Assembly (NCBI GenBank): GCA_039715055.1
Contig: JBDLID010000048.1
Span: 1-20,776, forward strand
From: JBDLID01 sp039715055
GTDB taxonomy: Bacteria; Desulfobacterota; Desulfobulbia; Desulfobulbales; Desulfocapsaceae
Length of the DNA stretch: 20,776 nucleotides
Direction: 5' to 3'
The translations under genes were made by a program, and so were the position numbers. The notes beneath the pieces are model-generated. The model was given only the letters and a program-made list of their open reading frames with translations. It was not told the origin of the DNA and searched no databases. Below are positions 14,837 through 20,776 of the stretch, piece by piece. Every line of letters starts with the position of its first letter. Within the stretch, counting starts at the first letter, position 1.

Positions 14837-15934
14837 ATGTCATTTGTCCCGGTGGTCGGAAAATCGATCCGCAGGCAGTTGGAGCAGCGGGAGGAGGAAA
14901 TTCTTTCCCCGTTTGCTACCCTGAACAGGAATTCCATAGGACGACGGGTGGAGGAGCCGGATGACGAATGTGATATCCGGACACCCTTTCAGCGGGACCG
15001 TGACCGGATCACCCACTCCAAGACTTTTCGCCGCCTCAAGCACAAGACTCAAGTGTTTCTGGCCCCCACCGGTGACCATTACCGTACCCGCCTGACCCAC
15101 GTCCTTGAGGTTTCCCAGATTGCCCGGACCATCGCTTCGGCCCTCTGCCTCAATGAACCCCTGGTGGAAGCCATTGCCCTGGGTCACGATCTCGGCCACA
15201 CCCCCTTTGGTCATGCCGGGGAGGCGACACTCAACGAACTTCACCCCCGCGGATTTCGCCACAATGTACATAGTCTGCGAGTGATCGATTTTCTTGAGAA
15301 TCGCGGCAAGGGCTTGAACCTGACCTTCGAGGTCCGCAACGGTATCGCCAAGCACTCCAAAGGGCGAAACGATATTCTGCCCGAGGATACTGGCGAACTG
15401 CCCGCCACACTGGAGGGCCAGGTGGTACGGGTGGCCGATATCATTGCCTATGTCAACCACGATATGGATGACGCCCTGCGTGCCGGGATCATTGGCGAGG
15501 ATGACCTGCCTGCCGATATCCGGGCAGTTGTCGGCGAACGTCATTCCAAGCGGACCGGTGCAATGGTTCGTGATTTGATCGTCGAATCACTGGCCGCAGC
15601 GGACGGTAAACTTCACCTCAGTCCGGAAATGATGCAGGCCATCACCGACCTGCGGGCCTTTCTCTACGAGAATGTTTACCGCTATTACAGGGTGCACAAT
15701 GAGTTTGAAAAGGCCCAGCGGATCATCCGGGACCTCTATGCCCATTTTCTGGAGCACGGCCTGCAGCGTCAGAATAATTTCACCCTGGAAAGTCTTGTTG
15801 ATCCAGGTGACTGGGCCGACCCAAAAGAGGCTCACCGGGCGGTGACGGATTTTATCGCCGGCATGACAGACCGGTACGCCCTGGGTCTCTGGGAACAGAT
15901 ATTTCTGCCAAAGCCGTGGAGGGCCAGGGGTTGA
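14837..15934 (+). CDS. dgt: dGTPase-like deoxynucleotide triphosphohydrolase (HD domain)
   Basis: This 365-residue cytoplasmic enzyme is predicted to split dNTPs into deoxynucleoside and triphosphate, adjusting dNTP pools. Motifs: DIRTPFQRDRDRITHSKTFR (46-65) and the HD-site ligands H88 (RTRLTHVLEV), H117-D118 (GHDLGHTPFGHAGE) and D201 (VADIIAYVNHDMDD). The length and the single HD domain fit the shorter dGTPase-like subfamily (dGTPase-like type 2, often annotated as deoxyguanosinetriphosphate triphosphohydrolase-like protein), not E. coli Dgt (about 505). ATG 14837 follows GAGGGTTGGGGAA, which contains a usable ribosome site. valS follows 84 bp later on the same strand, so cotranscription is possible. 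Confidence 0.9.
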   Translation: MSFVPVVGKSIRRQLEQREEEILSPFATLNRNSIGRRVEEPDDECDIRTPFQRDRDRITHSKTFRRLKHKTQVFLAPTGDHYRTRLTHVLEVSQIARTIASALCLNEPLVEAIALGHDLGHTPFGHAGEATLNELHPRGFRHNVHSLRVIDFLENRGKGLNLTFEVRNGIAKHSKGRNDILPEDTGELPATLEGQVVRVADIIAYVNHDMDDALRAGIIGEDDLPADIRAVVGERHSKRTGAMVRDLIVESLAAADGKLHLSPEMMQAITDLRAFLYENVYRYYRVHNEFEKAQRIIRDLYAHFLEHGLQRQNNFTLESLVDPGDWADPKEAHRAVTDFIAGMTDRYALGLWEQIFLPKPWRARG

Positions 15935-16018
15935 GAAAAAATGATTGTGGAAACCTGGCCGCCATCCGGCACCACAAAATTGTAAACCAATAAATAGATA
16001 AATTCGAAGAATAGAAGC

Positions 16019-18688
16019 ATGACTACAGCAAAGACAAACGGTCTTTCCAAGGCCTATGAGTTCAGCGATGTTGAGAGTAAATGGCTTGATCGCTGGAGTG
16101 AAGCAAAAAGTTTTCAGGGTGTCATGGAAGATGGGAAAGACTCTTTTTCCATTGTCATCCCACCTCCAAATGTCACCGGTGTGCTCCACGTCGGTCACGC
16201 CCTGAACAACACCATGCAGGATGTTCTGGTCCGCTATCACCGGATGCGGGGCGACAACACTCTGTGGGTACCGGGAACCGATCATGCCGGAATCGCCACC
16301 CAGAACGTGGTTGAGCGTCAGTTGGCAACCGAGGGTAAGTCCCGTCATGATGTGGGACGTGATGCTTTTATTGAAAAGGTGTGGGAGTGGCGCAAGGAAA
16401 AGGGCGGTACCATCATCAAGCAGCTCAAGCGGCTTGGTGCCTCATGTGACTGGGAGCGGGAACGGTTCACCATGGATGAGGGGCTGAGTACTGCGGTGCG
16501 CGAGGTTTTTGTCCGTCTCTATAAGGAAGGGCTGATTTACAAGGGCGACTATATTGTCAACTGGTGCCCCCGCTGTCATACCGCTTTAGCCGATGACGAG
16601 GTCGAACACGAGGACACAAAGGGCAAGCTCTACCACCTCCGATACCCCTTTGCCGACGGTTCCGGACACGTGGTGGTGGCCACCACCCGGCCGGAGACCA
16701 TGCTCGGTGATACGGGTGTTGCCGTTCACCCCGATGATGAACGCTACAGCCACCTGGCAGACGTGGGCATAAAACTGCCCCTTACCGACCGCACCATCCC
16801 GGTGGTCTTTGACCATCACGTAGAGAAGGATTTCGGTACCGGCGCGCTCAAGGTCACCCCGTCCCATGACCGGGATGACTACGAAATCGGCATGCGCCAC
16901 AACCTTGAACTGTGCAAGGTGATGGATGACTCCGGCGTCATGAACGAGGCGGCCGGAACATATGCCGGGCTCGACCGTTTTGACTGCCGCAGGAAAATTG
17001 TTGCCGATCTTGAGGAACAGGGATTTCTCGTTAAAATTGAGGATTACGATCATGCCGTGGGCCAGTGTTACCGCTGCGCAACAGTGGTTGAGCCGACCAC
17101 GTCCCTGCAGTGGTTCGTCTCGGTGCGCCCCCTGGCGGACAAGGCAGTGGACGCCGTCAAAGAAGGCCGGATCAACATCTACCCCAAAAACTGGTACAAC
17201 ACCTTTTACTCCTGGATGGACAATATCCGTGACTGGTGCATTTCCCGCCAGATCTGGTGGGGACACCGTATCCCGGCCTGGAACTGTGATGACTGCGGAG
17301 AGCTGATCGTTGAATCAGACGACCCGACCAGCTGCCCTAAGTGCGGTTCAGAGAAGCTCGCCCAGGAGTCTGATGTGCTCGATACCTGGTTTTCGTCCGC
17401 CCTGTGGCCTTTTTCCACCATGGGCTGGCCGGAAGATACAAAGGAGCTGGCCACCTTTTACCCCACCTCGGTGCTGATCACCAGCTTTGATATCCTCTTC
17501 TTCTGGGTGGCCCGGATGATGATGATGGGCATCCATTTTATGGATGAGGTGCCCTTCAAGGATGTCTACCTCCATGCTCTCGTTCGTGACAAGCATGGCA
17601 AAAAAATGTCCAAGTCCACCGGCAACGTGATCGATCCCCTGGAGGTGATGGATCAATACGGCACCGACGCCATGCGTTTCACCCTTACCGCCTTTGCCGC
17701 CCAGGGACGGGAGATCAAGCTGGACGAGGAGCGGATCGAGGGATACAGGTACTTTATCAACAAGATCTGGAACGCGGCCCGTTTTGCCCTCATGCATGTG
17801 GATGACTGTGATGAGTCTGTTCGGGATGCGGTCAGAGACCCGGCAGCACTGCCGCTTGTCCATCGATGGATCTTATCAAGAACCGCCACCACCGTCTCCG
17901 AGGTGCGAACAAGCCTGGATGAGTACCACTTCAACGAGACCGCCTCGTCGCTCTACCAGTTTGTCTGGCATGAGTTCTGTGACTGGTACCTGGAGTGGAT
18001 CAAATCGGACCTGTTTTCCAAGGATGAAACGGTGCGCGACCATGCCCGCGGCGTACTGCTCACTGTTCTGGAAACAATCCTCAAGCTACTTCACCCGGTG
18101 ACCCCCTTTGTGACCGAAGAGATCTGGTCGGTGCTGCCCGGCGAGCGTGAGATGCTGGTGACCTCGGATTATCCGGAGGTTGAGGAGTCGTGGCGGGATG
18201 AAGAGGCTGAGAATGCCATTGCAATACTCATGGGGGTCATCACCGGTATCCGTAACATCCGCTCCGAGGCTGATGTCCACCCTTCAGCAACCATTGAAGC
18301 TGTTGTCCTCTGTGCTGATCCGCACAAGGCTGAGCTGATCAGAAACTACCAGCCTGCCCTGACGGAGATGACCAGGCTTTCGGCACTGACGGTTGAAACC
18401 GAGGGCGACAAACCGGCTGACGCCGGAGTCTATATCTTTGGCGATATTGAAATTTATGTTCCGTTGAAAGGCTTGGTCGATGTGGCCCGTGAAGGGGCCA
18501 AACTTGCCAGGGAGAAGAAGAAGGTCGAGGACAAACTCAGGCAGGTCAACGGTAAGCTGGGCAACGAGAAGTTTCTGGCCAATGCACCGGATGCAGTGGT
18601 CGCCAAGGAAAAAGCCAAAAAAGACGAGCTTGACGCGACTTTTACCAAGATCGAGGAGGCGGAGGCCCGCTTGAAAGAGCTGGGCTGA
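16019..18688 (+). CDS. valS: Valyl-tRNA synthetase
   Basis: An 889-residue class I synthetase that charges tRNA-Val. The ATP-site signatures are HVGHALN (57-63, the HIGH motif) and KMSKS (529-533). The inserted editing domain carries the TTRPETMLGDTGVAV stretch that binds mischarged threonine. Zinc-knuckle cysteines appear as CPRC in the N-terminal half and as CDDC and CPKC before LAQESDVLDTWFSSALWPFS, the valine-specific binding region. The anticodon-binding domain follows (WHEFCDWYLEW), and the last ~70 residues form the lysine/glutamate-rich coiled coil typical of ValS. Length matches the family (about 880-950). The ribosome site is weak (AGAAG). No T-box leader is visible in the 84-bp gap. 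nadC begins 22 bp after the stop and is likely cotranscribed. Confidence 0.97.
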   Translation: MTTAKTNGLSKAYEFSDVESKWLDRWSEAKSFQGVMEDGKDSFSIVIPPPNVTGVLHVGHALNNTMQDVLVRYHRMRGDNTLWVPGTDHAGIATQNVVERQLATEGKSRHDVGRDAFIEKVWEWRKEKGGTIIKQLKRLGASCDWERERFTMDEGLSTAVREVFVRLYKEGLIYKGDYIVNWCPRCHTALADDEVEHEDTKGKLYHLRYPFADGSGHVVVATTRPETMLGDTGVAVHPDDERYSHLADVGIKLPLTDRTIPVVFDHHVEKDFGTGALKVTPSHDRDDYEIGMRHNLELCKVMDDSGVMNEAAGTYAGLDRFDCRRKIVADLEEQGFLVKIEDYDHAVGQCYRCATVVEPTTSLQWFVSVRPLADKAVDAVKEGRINIYPKNWYNTFYSWMDNIRDWCISRQIWWGHRIPAWNCDDCGELIVESDDPTSCPKCGSEKLAQESDVLDTWFSSALWPFSTMGWPEDTKELATFYPTSVLITSFDILFFWVARMMMMGIHFMDEVPFKDVYLHALVRDKHGKKMSKSTGNVIDPLEVMDQYGTDAMRFTLTAFAAQGREIKLDEERIEGYRYFINKIWNAARFALMHVDDCDESVRDAVRDPAALPLVHRWILSRTATTVSEVRTSLDEYHFNETASSLYQFVWHEFCDWYLEWIKSDLFSKDETVRDHARGVLLTVLETILKLLHPVTPFVTEEIWSVLPGEREMLVTSDYPEVEESWRDEEAENAIAILMGVITGIRNIRSEADVHPSATIEAVVLCADPHKAELIRNYQPALTEMTRLSALTVETEGDKPADAGVYIFGDIEIYVPLKGLVDVAREGAKLAREKKKVEDKLRQVNGKLGNEKFLANAPDAVVAKEKAKKDELDATFTKIEEAEARLKELG

Positions 18689-18710
18689 GCTGTTCCAACC
18701 AACGGTTGTT

Positions 18711-19541
18711 ATGGACAAAAATAAATTGTGCAGCCTGATCCGTACCTTTCTCGATGAGGATATCGGCAGGGGGGATCTGACCAGCGAGACGATTTTTCCG
18801 CCGACTGTCATGGGCACCGCTGCACTCCGCTCACGACAGGACTGTATCCTCGCCGGACTTGATATCGCTGCTGAGGTGTTCCATGTCCAGAATCCGGCAA
18901 TCGTGGTCAGCGACCGGCTTAAAGATGGCCACCAGGTGAGAAAAGGCGACCTCCTCTGCCACCTGGAAGGACCGGTGGTTGATCTTCTCAAGGGGGAGCG
19001 GGTGGCGCTCAATCTCCTGCAGCGTCTTTCCGGGATCGCCACTCTCACCGCCGCCTTTGTCGAACAGGTTAAACTTTATCCTGTACGGATCACCGACACG
19101 AGAAAAACCACTCCTGGGCTGAGGCTTCTGGAAAAGTATGGTGTAAGGGCAGGCGGTGGCTACAATCACCGTTTTGGTCTTGATGATGGAGTTATGGTCA
19201 AAGACAATCATATTGCTGCCTGCGGCTCGATTTCAAAGGCAGTGGGACAGCTGCGGGAAACTGTTCCCCACACCATCCGTATCGAAGTGGAGACCGATAC
19301 CCTGGATCAGGTCAGGGAGTGCGTTGAGTGCGGTGTTGATATTATCATGCTCGACAACATGACACCCGTCCTGATGAAAGAAGCGGTGTCACTCATCGAC
19401 AGCCGCGCCCTGATCGAGGCCTCCGGCGGTGTCACCCTTGAGACAGTCCGCGGGATTGCCGCCTGCGGTGTTGATATCATCTCCATCGGCGCCCTGACCC
19501 ATTCGGCCCCGTCCTGTGATATCGGCATGGACTGGCTGTAG
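18711..19541 (+). CDS. nadC: Nicotinate-nucleotide pyrophosphorylase (carboxylating)
   Basis: NadC (quinolinate phosphoribosyltransferase) joins quinolinate and PRPP to nicotinate mononucleotide with loss of CO2, the last step of the de novo pathway specific to NAD precursors. The 276 residues fit the family (about 280). Seen: DEDIGRGDLTS (15-25), ERVALNLLQRLSGIAT (96-111), DTRKTTPGLR (129-138), KYGVRAGGGYNHR (142-154), VKDNH (163-167), then the barrel strands IEVETD, IIMLDNM, EASGGV and ISIGALTHS. These include the basic residues that bind quinolinate and phosphate. nadA and nadB are not in the window. The gene sits 22 bp after valS with no terminator between them. Confidence 0.97.
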   Translation: MDKNKLCSLIRTFLDEDIGRGDLTSETIFPPTVMGTAALRSRQDCILAGLDIAAEVFHVQNPAIVVSDRLKDGHQVRKGDLLCHLEGPVVDLLKGERVALNLLQRLSGIATLTAAFVEQVKLYPVRITDTRKTTPGLRLLEKYGVRAGGGYNHRFGLDDGVMVKDNHIAACGSISKAVGQLRETVPHTIRIEVETDTLDQVRECVECGVDIIMLDNMTPVLMKEAVSLIDSRALIEASGGVTLETVRGIAACGVDIISIGALTHSAPSCDIGMDWL

Positions 19542-19604
19542 GATTGTAATCCTTCGACAGGTTCCTGGGCTCAAATTCCTATCTTGTATAATAACTTCAC
19601 CTGT

Positions 19605-19630
19605 TTAAAGAATATTTCTTGATTCTTTAA
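19605..19630. promoter_or_regulatory. AT-rich inverted repeat upstream of the acidic zinc-ribbon gene
   Basis: TTAAAGAAT (19605-19613) is perfectly inverted at 19622-19630 with an 8-base loop. A TATAAT lies just upstream at 19587-19592. The repeat could be a weak nadC terminator or an operator for the downstream gene; there is no GC core or T-run to favour the first. Confidence 0.35.
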
Positions 19631-19741
19631 CATTAAGTGTGCCATACTGACTTATGCAGCTGGGTGAATTGCGTCTATCGTCCGGCCGCTGTTTGTTGAT
19701 GTCTTATCCACTTGTTTTTATTTGAAAGAAAGGAAAAGAAT

Positions 19742-20605
19742 ATGCGTTGTCCAAAGTGTGGTTACATCTCGTTTGACCATATTGATTCCTGCCTCAAGTG
19801 CGGCAAGAACGTTGCCAATGCCACCGAGGTCAAGGGAACGACCTTTCATGCGGCAGCTCCCAGCTTCCTTAAACTGAGTTCCGCCGAAAAAGAGGCTCCT
19901 TCCGATGAGATTGAGTTTGAGCTGGAGGACGATGAGGAGTTTGAAGAATCGGCTGATGAGATCCTGGAGGCTGCTGACAGTGACCTGGCCATGCTCAGTG
20001 GCGAGGATGACGATGAGCTGAGCTTTGACGAGGAAGAGGATGACGAGATCAGTTTTGATGCGGCAATGGGTGACGACATTGAGGCTGACGATGATGAGGG
20101 AGAGATTCTGGAAGTTGATCTCGGTGAATTTGAAGAGACTCTTGACGACGACTCAGGAGTTTCGGCCGAGTCCGAAACACTGGATATTGATATGCCGGAT
20201 GAATTGTCCGATATGTCCGACCTGGCTCCTCCCGGAAATGAGCCTGCTCCTGCCCTCAGTGATACCCCGCCGGCCGCAGCTAAGCCGGCAAGCCTCAATG
20301 ATGATTTTGACCTGGGTGACGATCTGAGTCTTGATGATATTGCCCTCGACCTCGGTTCAGATTCCCCGGCAGGAGGCGGAGGCGACCTCGCCGATATCTC
20401 CCTTGATGATATCGATCTCACCGGCGGTGTCGATGTCTCACCCACCAAGGATGACCTCTCACTGGATGGAGACCTGAATTTTGATCTCAGCCTGGACGGG
20501 CTGGGGGATGTGGAGGCAGAGAAGCCGGCACCACCGCCAAAGCCCACTCCCAAGAAAACGGCACCGGCTGATTTGGATCTTGACGATCTCGATCTTTCCC
20601 TCTGA
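19742..20605 (+). CDS. Acidic, low-complexity protein with N-terminal zinc ribbon
   Basis: The 287-residue protein begins with a four-cysteine zinc ribbon, CPKC...CLKC (C3, C6, C17, C20). The rest is dominated by Asp, Glu, Leu and Ser and is predicted disordered and very acidic. From about residue 190 a loose repeat of LDD-DL units appears (DLGDDLSLDDIALDLG, DLADISLDDIDL, DLSLDGDLNFDLSLDG), interrupted by a proline-lysine stretch (KPAPPPKPTPKK) and ending in DLDLDDLDLSL. No enzyme domain, signal peptide or membrane segment is seen. Similar zinc-ribbon-plus-acidic-tail proteins occur in related bacteria (recalled) without a firm role. ATG 19742 is chosen because AAGGA lies 8 bases upstream and the ribbon starts at residue 3. 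It is likely a single-gene unit. Confidence 0.75.
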   Translation: MRCPKCGYISFDHIDSCLKCGKNVANATEVKGTTFHAAAPSFLKLSSAEKEAPSDEIEFELEDDEEFEESADEILEAADSDLAMLSGEDDDELSFDEEEDDEISFDAAMGDDIEADDDEGEILEVDLGEFEETLDDDSGVSAESETLDIDMPDELSDMSDLAPPGNEPAPALSDTPPAAAKPASLNDDFDLGDDLSLDDIALDLGSDSPAGGGGDLADISLDDIDLTGGVDVSPTKDDLSLDGDLNFDLSLDGLGDVEAEKPAPPPKPTPKKTAPADLDLDDLDLSL

Positions 20606-20616
20606 TGCCCTGTCTT

Positions 20617-20652
20617 CCTTTTGGTTTGATTGCATTATCACAACCAGAAAGG
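20617..20652 (+). terminator. Weak hairpin after the acidic protein gene
   Basis: CCTTTTGGTT (20617-20626) pairs with AACCAGAAAGG (20642-20652) with one bulge and a 15-base loop. There is no T-run, so terminator function is uncertain. Confidence 0.3.
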
Positions 20653-20654
20653 TG

Positions 20655-20685
20655 TTGACACCAGTAGGGTTATTGTGTAGATAAT
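20655..20685 (+). promoter_or_regulatory. Promoter of tRNA-Phe
   Basis: A consensus TTGACA (20655-20660) precedes TAGATA at 17 bases (20678-20683) or GATAAT at 19 bases (20680-20685). Transcription would start about 10 bases before the tRNA, as usual for a strong stable-RNA promoter. Confidence 0.65.
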
Positions 20686-20701
20686 CGTCTTCACATGAGG
20701 T

Positions 20702-20776
<75 letters not shown>

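Noticed and set aside
15935..16018. T-box or attenuator leader for valS
   Set aside because: The gap is only 84 bp and holds neither a specifier loop nor a terminator/antiterminator pair.
15587..16348. Minus-strand open frame of 253 codons over the end of dgt and start of valS
   Set aside because: Antisense to two conserved genes, no domain seen.

Overview
The window is a stretch of ordinary bacterial chromosome with compact genes on both strands and moderate GC (low-to-mid 50s by eye). The gene content suggests a Desulfobacterota (deltaproteobacterial, possibly Desulfobulbales-like) genome: an AccA-AccD fusion beside a divergent biotin carboxylase, lnt followed by prfB, a GlcF/HdrD-like iron-sulfur protein, and a PAS sensor ending in a small four-cysteine domain. 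The taxonomic call is inference; there is no rRNA or other decisive marker.

Layout. Positions 1-192 carry a 71% GC fragment resembling protoporphyrinogen oxidase, abutting a truncated ABC-transporter substrate-binding protein gene (176-388, minus). The sharp change near 190 looks like a chimeric join or a recombination scar. After about 440 gene-free bases come two minus-strand genes for acetyl-CoA carboxylase (accA-accD fusion 826-3096, biotin carboxylase 3159-4574). Divergent from them are lnt (4854-6458) and prfB (6504-7614), the latter with an intact programmed +1 frameshift. A ~130-bp imperfect palindrome with 16-bp perfect ends fills the gap to an Fe-S oxidoreductase gene (7770-9002). 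Two large minus-strand genes follow: a membrane PAS sensor without a kinase domain (9108-11174) and a 720-residue protein joining a P-loop kinase-like domain, an FHA-like segment and a PPP-type metallophosphatase (11458-13620). Rightward again are a short DksA/TraR-type zinc-finger protein (13743-14096), an unknown 87-residue protein (14232-14495), a dGTPase-like HD phosphohydrolase (14837-15934), valS (16019-18688), nadC (18711-19541), an acidic zinc-ribbon protein (19742-20605) and tRNA-Phe(GAA) running to the window edge.

How it fits together. Most genes are housekeeping: fatty-acid precursor synthesis, lipoprotein maturation, translation termination, tRNA charging, NAD synthesis and dNTP turnover. 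The less understood part is 9.0-14.5 kb. There three copies of one hairpin (core GGGTACCTTGAAA...TTTTTCAAGGTACCC) sit at 9068, 11405 and 14500, each just after the end of a gene. The two best candidates for undescribed biology are the kinase-FHA-phosphatase protein and the PAS sensor with its four-cysteine tail. The prfB-downstream palindrome and the hairpin family are the best candidates for uncatalogued repeat elements.
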